This document shows, one piece after another, positions 19,001-27,362 of a stretch of DNA of 59,118 bases. This DNA comes from Oxalobacteraceae bacterium (lineage in GTDB: Bacteria; Pseudomonadota; Gammaproteobacteria; Burkholderiales; Burkholderiaceae_D): NCBI GenBank assembly GCA_025352145.1, contig JANXTY010000005.1:1-59118 (forward strand), read 5' to 3'. Numbering within the stretch: position 1 is the first letter of the stretch; every line of letters begins with the position of its first letter. The translations under genes were made by a program, and so were the position numbers. The notes below the pieces were generated by a model. The model was given only the letters and a program-made list of their open reading frames with translations. It ran no database searches and was not told where the DNA came from.

Positions 19001-20566
19001 TGCAGCAGTGATCGGCGCATTGACGGCGATATTTCCATCGGCCGTCAAGTTGAGCGTTTGGGCAGAGCTCCAACTGATTGGATCGACAACCGTGATATCT
19101 CCCACACTGGGTGCCGGGGCTGCGCCATTGGTCGTTTGCACTGTAACGTTGCTCGATGTCAGGGCAGTTTGTAGTTTGGTAGTACTGAGCCACGATTGAG
19201 CAACGCCACCGGCCTGGAAAAGCGTGGGCCCGCTTCCGTCCGCACTGGAATCGATCCCCACCATCCCCGCTGTCGTTGCATTTGCCAGCGTAGCAGCAAT
19301 ATAAATATTGGTTGGATCTAGCAACCAGTTCCCCGTTTTGCCATTCATTGCCCGGGTGTCCACATACCCGCCGGCATCGAGGAAATGGCCGGATGTTTCC
19401 ACTGATCCGCCATTGCCGGATAACGCGCCGCCGCGTGCAAAAATGCTGCCATAAAATCGGGTCGCATCGTCCGACCACACGATGACCTTGCCACCATTGC
19501 CGGTTTGCAAGGCATCTGCCTTGATTTGCGTATCTATGCCGACGTAGCTCTGCCTGGCATTTTGTATCGTTGTGTTCTTGCCCTGATAATCGCCGCCTAT
19601 TAATACAGAACCGCCTCCCCTCTGGCCGCTGGCATCGATTGTGGTATCGCCCGTCAAATTCACCCGTTCACCCAATACCTTGATATCGCCGCCTGTGCCT
19701 GTTCCAGTCGCGCTGGTGACACTGCCTGTTTCGAGAAGGATGTCTTTGCTGGCTTTGAAGACGATGTTGCCATTCTCCCCGACCACCGCACTGTCGGCAT
19801 TGACCAGCCCCCGCTGGTTGACCAAGGCACCGTAAATGCCGATGCGCCCACCGTGCGCAATGACTTGTCCCAGATTGATCGTCTGATCTTCCGCAGTGCT
19901 CACGACTACATGGAGGTCTGGGTTGGCTGAATCGACTAATTGGACAGAGTGTCCCGCAGCGAGTACGACGTCCCCTTTGGGTGTGGTAATGATGCCGCTG
20001 TTCTCGACGTTGGGAGCGATGAGGTAGACCTGTCCACCGTTGGGGGTAGTGATGGTGCCCTGATTGTCGACCTTGCCCGCTGTATCGCCGGCCAGAAAAT
20101 GTTGTTTTCCCGCTAGAAAATCTGCATTGCTTAGATTGAGGCTCGATGCGACGAGGCCGTTGACATCGACTTTGGCGTCATGTCCAAATACGATGCCATT
20201 GGGATTGATGAGAAATACGCGGCCATTCGATTGTAAAGCGCCCAAAATCTGCGACGGGTCTTGTCCGACAATACGGTTGAGTACGGCACTGTTGGCATTT
20301 TGTTGGACAAAGCGCGTTACCTCTTTTGTGTCGATAGAAAAATTTTGCCAGTGAATGATCGCGCCGGGAGTATTGGTGATCGTGAAGACATTACCTTGCT
20401 TGTTGAAGGTGGCTTGGCCATTGACAACTTGCGGGTCAACCGGATTTGCTAAAGCAAGGGTATGGATAAAGCAGACCGCGATGAGGTTGGAAAAAAAAGT
20501 GCGATTAACGTACTTTTTCATACGCCGGGATTGATCGTTTTTTACGACACGGTTTTTCATTTTCAT
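16046..20566 (-). CDS. filamentous-haemagglutinin-type exoprotein (TpsA) with cysteine-rich repeats
   Basis: A large (about 1506-residue) two-partner-secretion exoprotein. An extended signal peptide ends at LALANPVD; then the TPS secretion domain follows (VVNGQATFNKQG..., NPNGI at about 121-125, SSLNLSNADFLAG), then long beta-helix repeats rich in Gly/Asn/Thr. Residues 1112-1413 consist of sixteen 19-residue repeats, each with two cysteines, followed by a Gly/Asp/Lys-rich tail ending MYCN. The exported partner protein would bind surfaces or other cells; this is inferred from family. Start is uncertain: I used the ATG at 20566 because AAAGA precedes it; ATGs at 20587 and 20521 are alternatives. 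The matching translocator is encoded upstream at 21733-23349. Confidence 0.85.
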   Translation of the reverse strand: MKMKNRVVKNDQSRRMKKYVNRTFFSNLIAVCFIHTLALANPVDPQVVNGQATFNKQGNVFTITNTPGAIIHWQNFSIDTKEVTRFVQQNANSAVLNRIVGQDPSQILGALQSNGRVFLINPNGIVFGHDAKVDVNGLVASSLNLSNADFLAGKQHFLAGDTAGKVDNQGTITTPNGGQVYLIAPNVENSGIITTPKGDVVLAAGHSVQLVDSANPDLHVVVSTAEDQTINLGQVIAHGGRIGIYGALVNQRGLVNADSAVVGENGNIVFKASKDILLETGSVTSATGTGTGGDIKVLGERVNLTGDTTIDASGQRGGGSVLIGGDYQGKNTTIQNARQSYVGIDTQIKADALQTGNGGKVIVWSDDATRFYGSIFARGGALSGNGGSVETSGHFLDAGGYVDTRAMNGKTGNWLLDPTNIYIAATLANATTAGMVGIDSSADGSGPTLFQAGGVAQSWLSTTKLQTALTSSNVTVQTTNGAAPAPSVGDITVVDPISWSSAQTLNLTADGNIAVNAPITAASGTLVLFNNIGSGNITQTAPISTSQLFAYSTSGTVTLNNAGNAVTTLAGWAGLSGTGFQFTNAAPLTISTVNGSFGVKTNNKQIAITTTVGNLTVADGTYGVDAGTSNISLKATGIGGKVLDAGSGRIRGNNLFVTADSSIQLIKDVVVNALSVSQTATVASAPLTLINNGALVINSVSQASPAAGSNVDIETTGANTLTLAGPITLGNATSILKLKAGASGDLFGNGLLTANFFQLQPDSSGKIGSAATKLNTSSIGAAIANFTIGQTGGPGGVYINHTGDAAFSSSFTLMPNTPVAILASGNLTIGTNIATGTSNLDLSFGTAKTLTNTGTLSGSTVTLTGGSINSPSGVITATNLGVGTTGNVDLSASSNSVTNFAAQTGGGNLTFTDSSSLNVGSVAAIVGVTSGGGSVVLKSSAGSVIPTGVINAGTGAVTLNAFSGAISGAGNISGSTLSLTAYSGIGPLNTTVSSLAATNAMANPIDITNAGTLTVTNIVNSAPGGNVTVFNSGPLVISGTGVTASGSGAISLTAAGGFTTSLNQTASVTTGSGGILLRADGPITGAGTATTSGVVTNLPFWHGTPPPTLAACIASPTLAGCAAVLPSIATCTSTPSALGCSVILPTIATCTATPSTPGCSAVLPTIAICTVTPSTAGCSVVLPTLVTCTSVPTTPGCSAVLPTLAACITTPSAPGCTVVLPTIATCTATPSTSGCSVVLPTIAVCTLTPSTLGCSAVLPTLAACIATPSTPGCSVVLPTIAICTAAPSTLGCSAVLPTLAVCIATPTAAGCSVVLPTLAVCIATPATSGCSVVLPTIATCTATPTASGCNVVLPTLSACTSKPSLPGCSVVLPTLAQCVSIPTLSGCTVVLPSVSACAATPTQAGCEAVLPSTKINTDSSFIQALNSTLDIINTSIPISIPTVAALTTIGKSADSGTKDKQGDNIGKSANAGTDSGAAGTEDNKGANGWGTTGAKADNATPKMYCN
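16328..17233 (-). repeat. 16 tandem 57-bp repeats encoding C-x3-P-x3-GC-x2-VLP units
   Basis: Each unit encodes 19 residues with consensus C-x3-P-[ST]-x2-GC-x-[AV]-[VI]-LP-[TS]-[IL]-A. I count sixteen units (the last 17 residues long) and 32 cysteines at a constant spacing of 9 then 10 residues. The units differ by synonymous and conservative changes, so the array is not a recent slippage product. On the opposite strand the repeat also stays open, giving a long but artefactual frame (16446-17378). Confidence 0.92.
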
Positions 20567-20638
20567 GCTGATCTTTCGTTCACACATCTAAATAATATTG
20601 AAAAAATTCCGCTTTTCAAGCTGTACGGGCGCACCTAT

Positions 20639-21529
20639 TTAACGTACTTCGCAATCGACATTATTCGACTTGGCGTTGCTGTTGTTGGCAGAATTTTCTC
20701 CGGTGGAGGAAGAAAAAGAAACTGGCGGCACGAACTGTATTCCCGGATTTGAGGGCAATACAATCGGCAGTTGTTGGAAGCTGGAGGCGAAGCCAAATTG
20801 ACCGGCTGTAAAATTTTGCGTTCCGCCTCCGTTGGTCAAATGAATCATGCCGTCTAGTACTTGCACGTACAGCCCTGGTACCTTGGCTCCTGGTACCGGT
20901 GTCGCCAACGCCAGTTGACGAGATAGGACATCGCGCATCACTATCGGCTCGACGGGTGCGTCGCTGATGGTTGTATGCGTTTGGCCGTTGCCTAGCAGCG
21001 CAGGCGATACTGCTGCCAGACTCGTTTGCCGATAGACGGATGATGCAGCCAGCGCTTTATCTTCATCAGGCACGTATTCAGCAATAAAAATGGTGCCGCG
21101 AATACCAATCGTGGCAGTCGGTGTTTTTAAGGCAAAGCGTGCATTATTACGCTTGCCGAGCAAGCCGGTGATCGAGCGTAAGCCCCCCTTGATCAAGCTA
21201 AAGACCATGCTGTCTTCTGCCGGTTTTGCTTCATCGAAAGAAAAACTATCTATCTTGAGTTGTGAATTGGGGCGCAAGGTAATTTCACTGTTGTCGACAA
21301 ATTTTATTTGTGCGTAGGTGTCCTTTTCGCTTACCAGGGTATCGCCCTGTTCGATGATGGATTTTGTGGAGAGGATCTTGAGCGAGCCGTCCACTTTTTT
21401 CGCGAACAAAGGGCCGCTCAAATGGGTTATTGTTCCAGCGATCGTGGCCGCATATCCTGACAGTGGCGAAAATAAGAGGGCCAGCACTAAGAAGAAATAA
21501 AATACACCAGGTTTTTTGAGGAAATTCAT
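20639..21529 (-). CDS. FecR-domain periplasmic protein
   Basis: A 296-residue protein with a Sec signal peptide (residues 1-27, ending GYAA) and a FecR domain (about 50-150: EQGDTLVSEKDTYAQIKFVD...LRPNSQLKIDSFSFDE...LKTPTATIGIRGT). Unlike anti-sigma FecR proteins it has no cytoplasmic domain or central membrane segment. GGAG lies 9 bases before the ATG. The gene sits between the TpsB and TpsA genes on the same strand, so it probably assists or regulates secretion of the exoprotein; FecR-domain proteins are common companions of such loci. Confidence 0.85.
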   Translation of the reverse strand: MNFLKKPGVFYFFLVLALLFSPLSGYAATIAGTITHLSGPLFAKKVDGSLKILSTKSIIEQGDTLVSEKDTYAQIKFVDNSEITLRPNSQLKIDSFSFDEAKPAEDSMVFSLIKGGLRSITGLLGKRNNARFALKTPTATIGIRGTIFIAEYVPDEDKALAASSVYRQTSLAAVSPALLGNGQTHTTISDAPVEPIVMRDVLSRQLALATPVPGAKVPGLYVQVLDGMIHLTNGGGTQNFTAGQFGFASSFQQLPIVLPSNPGIQFVPPVSFSSSTGENSANNSNAKSNNVDCEVR

Positions 21530-21732
21530 GTTTCTCTACTCCACTTTTTATGGTGTTAATGGCGTCGCTGATACCGTTTTTTTGGAAAGGATTTACGCAA
21601 AACTGTGACAGCAAGCCCTATTGATGATGGCAGTACGACTGATGCGATTACGATTGATGCGATTACTTACAGCACCTTGCCGGCACGCGTAGAAGAAAAA
21701 ACGTCGCAGGAGTAATTTGCGTCAGGTTTTTT

Positions 21733-23349
21733 CTAATAGACGAGGCCGGCGCTTAGGTGCAAGCGTCTATCGCCCCCGTGTCTGGATCCTCCAGCATCAA
21801 TTACTTGGCCGTAATCGAGTTGGACACTGAGATATTTATTCATCGTCATGCGGAAACCAAGCCCGGCGCTGCTAATCGACCAGCGTAATTCCTCTCCTGC
21901 CAGGGGAGCATTGCGGGAGGCTTTGGCGGTGTCAAAAAAAGCGAGCATTCGGCATTGCGTGGAAGCTATACCGATATGTGAACAGAAATTGGGCGTATAA
22001 ATTTCCGCGTTAGCTAAAATCCCGGAGTCGTCAGATAGCTCGCGCTCGAGAAAACCGCGCACTGAACCTGCACCCCCGGCACCAAACTGTTCGCCGGGGA
22101 TGAGGCGGTCGTTTGTGAATTGGCCATTCACATTCAGGCGCATCTGCCAGTCGGCTGCCAGCATTCGATAATACGCAGCGCCGAAACGCAACAAGCTGTA
22201 ATTAGCCGAAGCCCCCATACGCGCATGATTAAAATCGGCAGCACTGCCATGAATGCCCCCCTGGAAATTTTGGATCCCCGTGGCCGAAAAATTGGCTTGC
22301 GCAGAGGGCAATGTCCACACGCTGGCAAAGGTGAAATTCAAGGGATGAACCGTTACATCTTTACCCAACTGGATACCGGTTAACTGTACGTCGTTTTTAT
22401 AAGCACGATAGTCAATGCCATATAGCAGGCTCGCATCAAGATTTTTCAATCGGGGCAGGTTGTGGTTGTACCGCAGACCAAAGACTGTGCCCCTTCCGCT
22501 AACCTGAAGGTTCAACAGTCCCGCAGAAACGTTACCCGAATCGACATCAGAATAGCTGCCAAAGAAATCGATTGAATCTGTCAGCGAGTACAGGGGAATG
22601 TGATAGCCAACGCCATAGATATGTATTTTTCCAGGCTTCTCTGCACTGGTAGTGTATTGCAAGCTGGCGACATGATCGAGACCCCACATATTTGTTTTTT
22701 TGTAGGTGACGCCCACATGGGTAGCGCCAGTCTGCGCATTGCCGGAATTGTCGACATTGAGGCCTAGGTTCCAGTCTTTCTCGTCGGTCACATTCACGAT
22801 GGCATTGACCTCGCCTTCTTTATCTGCACTTTGTAAATTCAGGACTATTTTTTTTGAGGGGTTTTCGTTGGCTAGTTTGAGGCTGGCAGAAATATCGTGT
22901 ACGTTGGGTGGCTCACCCTCTCGTAAGCCGGGTAGGCTGCGCCGAATGTTGGCATTGTCAAAGATCTTGTTGCCTTGCACCGTCACCTTGCTAATGTGAA
23001 CCTCGACCACTTTTAAACGTACTACGCCATTGTTCAATTCTTGTTCGGGCAGTACCACTTGCACCACATCGAACCCACGCTTATGGTAAGCATCTTCGAG
23101 TGCCACAGACGCTTTTTGTACCGTCCCAAAATTGCGTGCGTGTCCCAGGAAAGGTGCCAATAAATTGTCGATCGTCTGCGGCGAAAACAAGGTATTACCC
23201 TCGACCTCGAAGCGCACGATATCGAAGCGTTCTTTAGCCGCCTCGACGGTCTCGATCGCCCAGCACGACAGCGTCATTAAAGCGCACGCAGTGCTGGCGA
23301 TCATCCGGGGAAAATAGAGGTGTGTTCTGAGTATTTTCGGCAATTTCAT
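21733..23349 (-). CDS. TpsB / ShlB-FhaC family outer-membrane translocator
   Basis: A 538-residue Omp85-superfamily transporter for two-partner secretion. It has a signal peptide (to about residue 37), two POTRA domains (about 40-115 and 118-195, including VVLPEQELNNGVVRLKVVE) and a 16-strand barrel. The L6 hairpin motif is present as GAGGAGSVRGF, and the C-terminus ends in an aromatic (HLSAGLVY) as barrels do. It is first in the minus-strand series TpsB - FecR - TpsA and is the obvious exporter for the exoprotein at 16046-20566. Confidence 0.92.
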   Translation of the reverse strand: MKLPKILRTHLYFPRMIASTACALMTLSCWAIETVEAAKERFDIVRFEVEGNTLFSPQTIDNLLAPFLGHARNFGTVQKASVALEDAYHKRGFDVVQVVLPEQELNNGVVRLKVVEVHISKVTVQGNKIFDNANIRRSLPGLREGEPPNVHDISASLKLANENPSKKIVLNLQSADKEGEVNAIVNVTDEKDWNLGLNVDNSGNAQTGATHVGVTYKKTNMWGLDHVASLQYTTSAEKPGKIHIYGVGYHIPLYSLTDSIDFFGSYSDVDSGNVSAGLLNLQVSGRGTVFGLRYNHNLPRLKNLDASLLYGIDYRAYKNDVQLTGIQLGKDVTVHPLNFTFASVWTLPSAQANFSATGIQNFQGGIHGSAADFNHARMGASANYSLLRFGAAYYRMLAADWQMRLNVNGQFTNDRLIPGEQFGAGGAGSVRGFLERELSDDSGILANAEIYTPNFCSHIGIASTQCRMLAFFDTAKASRNAPLAGEELRWSISSAGLGFRMTMNKYLSVQLDYGQVIDAGGSRHGGDRRLHLSAGLVY

Positions 23350-23411
23350 ACGGTGATTTATTTCAGTTATCGATATTGATCAAGTCGCGATTACAGCCAT
23401 GTTAACCCGAT

Positions 23412-23551
23412 CTTTGCATAAATGTTGCGGATCCTCATCGGTTTTTTTGTAAGGAAATTTTCTTTCGTCGGTGGAACAACGCCGCTACTCCTTCAGAAAA
23501 TCCCCTTGCAAATCAAAATCCTGCGTGAGCATCTCCCGAATTTATGCAAAG
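23412..23551. repeat. 12-bp inverted repeat in the region upstream of tpsB
   Basis: CTTTGCATAAAT (23412-23423) and ATTTATGCAAAG (23540-23551) are exact inverted copies 116 bases apart, lying 60-200 bases upstream of the TpsB start. Just beyond, GTGAACAT occurs twice (about 23556 and 23576) and once inverted (ATGTTCA, near 23607). The 600-base region 23350-23954 holds no credible gene; these repeats may be regulatory or the edges of a small element. Confidence 0.6.
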
Positions 23552-23954
23552 GTAGTGAACATAGTCAGTCCGATTGTGAACATGTGTTCTATCGTATGCA
23601 GTGATCATGTTCAATCAAATTGCCAATAGGGCAACTTATATACCACACTATTTTACTCTGCATCGTTGCGAACTGAAGGGAATTTAGATGTCATTTCACC
23701 GATAACCCTAGGAAAATTTTTCCGGAGGAAATGAAAGCGTACAAGGCTAATCTTGCGTGCGAAAAGAGGCTGTTTTTTGAGGATTAGGTGACTGATCCGG
23801 TTGTCTGATTAAGTGAAAAGGGGGAAAGCCGGTGAAGGGGCTGGCGCAGGGTAAGGCCGTATGTGTTTCGCATCGACCTTATTTGGGCATGGCTTATTCT
23901 TGATGGTATCTGTGAGGTTGAATGAAGTGTGCGTCAATAGTGGATGCCAAAAAT

Positions 23955-24806
<852 letters not shown>

Positions 24807-24915
24807 TTTTTAAGTTGAGGTTTTATGGAATTTTTTTGCGTAGCAAAACCACAAAGCTGCGACTTAAAAACTTTCCAGCGCACGAAGTGCGCGATGCTGG
24901 AGCGATTTGTTAAAC
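24807..24915 (-). other. truncated attC-like site abutting the IS remnant
   Basis: Read on the minus strand, it begins with GTTTAAC (24909-24915, R'' type), then a hairpin (CCAGC...GCTGG) and an 11-bp inverted repeat (AGTTTTTAAGT / ACTTAAAAACT). The R' half is absent because the IS3 remnant starts there. It follows the 258-residue cassette gene by about 60 bases, the correct place for that cassette's attC. Confidence 0.5.
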
Positions 24916-24978
24916 CCCTTTTACTTGCGGTAGATTAAACCAAAAGCCTTTTTCAATTACGTGTATACACATACTGAG

Positions 24979-25755
24979 CTAAATTGAACTAACACCATTT
25001 ATGCCTTGCAGATGTTCAATCAAATCGTTTATTTTAAGTTTGGCTCCCATCTTATGCTTCTGTTGCTTCATTCCATCCAGTATTGATCGTATTTCCGTCT
25101 CAGTCGGATGTAATGGACGAAGCGCTTTTGCCAGCACCGGAATAATTTGTCTCCGCATAAAACGCCTACCTGCGGTCATAAACTGCCAACCTAAAAAAAC
25201 AATGCTAAGCGCAACAAATATCAATAAGCTTTCCTCTGCATAGCGAGGAAAAGTTTTTTGCACAAACTCAGGAATAACCATAAAAAAGACTATTACTCCC
25301 AACATTGAAAATCCCGTTTCCTTGTCAACCTGAATGCTGGCGTATTGCTTCTCTACTTTGGGTGAAAGCAAAGCAAAGGGAGCATATACCAAATCTTGCC
25401 GTTCCGATGCGCTAAGTAAAGTGGGCGTATTTTTAACTTTCTCCTCCAGCGCTAGCCGCTCTGCAATAACTGTTGTCAGTGTGGGATAGGTTTGATGTTG
25501 AAGATCATCAAGAGACGTAGCCTTTTTGCTGAATGAAGCATATTTACTGGAATCAGCATTAAAAGTGGTTTTACAATCTTCACAGGTTCGTTGGTATCCA
25601 ACAAGCTCGCCTTCACCAGCAGAAACGTAATAAATATGGCCCGCGAGGCCAACTCGTCTCACTAAAAAACCTTTTATGCTGCGACACATTGGGCAAAAGT
25701 CAGCCACATAACCAACTTTCCGATATACGTGTTTTTTACCCCAGACGATAAACAT
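24979..25755 (-). CDS. zinc-ribbon membrane protein, integron cassette gene
   Basis: A 258-residue protein I cannot assign to a named family. Two CxxC pairs, C22-PM-C25 and later C58-ED-C61 (FCPMC and TCEDCKTTF), suggest a zinc ribbon at the N-terminus that faces the cytoplasm. The middle (about 165-215) holds two hydrophobic segments (GVIVFFMVIPEFV and LLIFVALSIVFLGW), and the C-terminus is basic and helical. It lies between two attC-like sites on the minus strand, so it was probably acquired as a cassette. Confidence 0.7.
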   Translation of the reverse strand: MFIVWGKKHVYRKVGYVADFCPMCRSIKGFLVRRVGLAGHIYYVSAGEGELVGYQRTCEDCKTTFNADSSKYASFSKKATSLDDLQHQTYPTLTTVIAERLALEEKVKNTPTLLSASERQDLVYAPFALLSPKVEKQYASIQVDKETGFSMLGVIVFFMVIPEFVQKTFPRYAEESLLIFVALSIVFLGWQFMTAGRRFMRRQIIPVLAKALRPLHPTETEIRSILDGMKQQKHKMGAKLKINDLIEHLQGINGVSSI

Positions 25756-25803
25756 TTTTACCCCCTATATGTTTGTTAATGTTCCAAGTGGCCCATGTTG
25801 CCT

Positions 25804-25930
25804 CCTAACGAAGCTGTATAAACCCCCATTCCGCAAGGCTGCAAGTCGCAATGTGATCGGGTCGAGCTAACGGACGCGCAATCCCGTTAGCTCGACCCGA
25901 TCACATTACAACTTACGGCTTTGTTAGGAG
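25804..25930 (-). other. attC site with a 24-bp hairpin
   Basis: The ends TCCTAACGAAGC and GCTTTGTTAGGA pair in 11 of 12 positions and match attC core boxes apart from the outermost base. The centre is a perfect 24-bp inverted repeat (25850-25873 and 25884-25907) around a 10-base loop. Total length of about 127 bases suits a long attC. The TAA stop codon of the 103-residue gene (25924-25926) lies inside the R'' box, as is typical of cassettes. Confidence 0.75.
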
Positions 25931-26235
25931 TCCCGCCATTTCGTCCTGGCGATTATTCGGCCAATGATGCCTCCAGCAAATGCCCCACCCAGGGCGCCAC
26001 CATAAATCTGATGATCGTCAAGATACAAATCTGCGAGAACAAACTTAAGCACGAAGCCGACTAAACAAAATCCCAAAATCGAACCGTATCCACCGTACAT
26101 TTTATTGTTCAAATCATTGGCAGCTTTTTTGTAGTTGTCCGAATGTCCCCCTGCTTCGTGAATCAAGGTAGTACCACATTGCATACAGTGGACAGTTGTC
26201 GCGGTATTTTGTGCGGTACAGGTAGGGCAAATCAT
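25924..26235 (-). CDS. small zinc-ribbon membrane protein, integron cassette gene
   Basis: A 103-residue protein. Residues 3-20 form a zinc ribbon (CPTC ... CMQC). After a short hydrophilic linker come a hydrophobic segment (GSILGFCLVGFVLKFVLADL) and a Gly/Ala-rich segment (GGALGGAFAGGIIGRII) with glycine-zipper character. I do not recognise the function. The ATG is 6 bases from the attC at 26241-26321 and its stop lies in the next attC, so this is a compact one-gene cassette. Like its neighbour it combines a zinc ribbon with membrane segments. Confidence 0.75.
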   Translation of the reverse strand: MICPTCTAQNTATTVHCMQCGTTLIHEAGGHSDNYKKAANDLNNKMYGGYGSILGFCLVGFVLKFVLADLYLDDHQIYGGALGGAFAGGIIGRIIARTKWRDS

Positions 26236-26240
26236 ATGAT

Positions 26241-26321
26241 GCCTAACGAGGCAGTATAAAAACCTGATTGTGCAGCCCGACGGCGCGCAATAGGGCGAAG
26301 TTTTTATAAAGGTGGTTGGAA
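26241..26321 (-). other. attC site preceding the cassette array
   Basis: On the minus strand the site ends with GTTAGGC (R' consensus, 26241-26247 in reverse). TATAAAAAC and GTTTTTATA pair as L arms and GCCC/GGGC as an inner stem. The opposite end reads TTCCAAC (26315-26321), matching RYYYAAC except at the first base. About 81 bases long. Confidence 0.65.
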
Positions 26322-26418
26322 ATGTATTTCATGCGGCGAGTGTGCCGTATTTTTGTCTGTTCGCGCAAGTGGTACTTGTTATCGCATTCTCATGGCCTGG
26401 CATTGCTTCTATTGCGCA

Positions 26419-26760
26419 CTATTGCTTAGGCACTACAGCGGTCTTTGCCCCTTTGCCGTTGGTCACGCGTAGCATCATGCGTTCACTGTCGATATCGTTC
26501 ACTTTGAGTGCGCAGGCTTCCAACGCGCAAACCACAGGCATAGATGACCGTGAGCAGCACTTGATGACGAAAGTTGAGGCATGCCACAGAATGCGATCGA
26601 CTTCTTCCCGCGAGAGGATCTCTGGCAATTTGGCAGGGACAATGCGCAACGGGATGTTAAACCCAGATTTCCCATTAGACCGCTCTCTTTTCTGCCAAAG
26701 CCGCCTGTTTGCTGGCGCTGGCGTAAAAATGAAGATCGCGGTTACGCAGGCGAATGACAT
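26419..26760 (-). pseudogene. frameshifted tyrosine recombinase fragment
   Basis: Pieces of a phage-integrase-type recombinase are readable: KLPEILSREEVDRIL and EACALKVNDIDSERMMLRV followed by GKGAK in one frame, and, between them in another frame, NFRHQVLLTVIYACGLRVG. The two frames need a shift and a shift back, and the catalytic C-terminal half is missing. The arrangement resembles the recombinases that accompany IS91-type elements more than IntI (impression, not proven). It is a remnant and may mark how this accessory region arrived. Confidence 0.7.
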
Positions 26761-27080
26761 GTCATTAGAAACCCCTGCTGCACCCTTGCCAGGCAGTACG
26801 CCAGATGCACACTTGAACTCGTCCTAATGGAAAATCTGGGTTTAATTTGACAATATGCAAAATTAACCGGGGACCAAAAAATAAGTCACGCGTTTTTTTC
26901 TCCGGCAAGGCTGATAGAGATTAGCTCAAATCAGTGATCCCCATAAAACAAAAGGTATAAACGAATCGGCAAAAGGGTTACCGAGATTAACGTTCATTGT
27001 ATCGATGTGATTTTTAATCTGAAAATGGTTTTCGAGGGTTTGATTCACCAGGGCGATTGCAGGAAGAAAAACTGTCCACC

Positions 27081-27188
27081 AAATACACGAAAAGCACGAA
27101 AAAAATCAAAAACCACAGCATAAAAAAATAGACTCAAAAGAACTGCATGTGTTTTCGTTCTGCATTTGTTCGTGCTTTTCGTGTATTT
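27081..27188. repeat. 20-bp perfect inverted repeat (REP/MITE-like)
   Basis: AAATACACGAAAAGCACGAA (27081-27100) and its exact reverse complement (27169-27188) flank 68 bases. CACGAA-rich repeats of this look occur as REP-like or miniature elements in many proteobacteria. It lies in the 600-base stretch 26761-27362 downstream of ccmI, in which I see no gene. Confidence 0.75.
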
Positions 27189-27362
27189 CGTGAACAAAGC
27201 TGTGCGCAGTAGCTTCATGCAATCGCTCTGAGTGCTTCACACTTCACCAGTGTGATGTCACCACAACTGTGGTATCGATCAGCAATGTCGCTGGGGTGCG
27301 GTTCCTTCAAATCAGAAGCCAGCTTGACGACCGCCCTCACACAATACTGCACCAGTCTGGGC

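Noticed and set aside
26312-26827. Plus-strand 171-codon frame
   Set aside because: Antisense to the decayed recombinase; no recognisable protein features.
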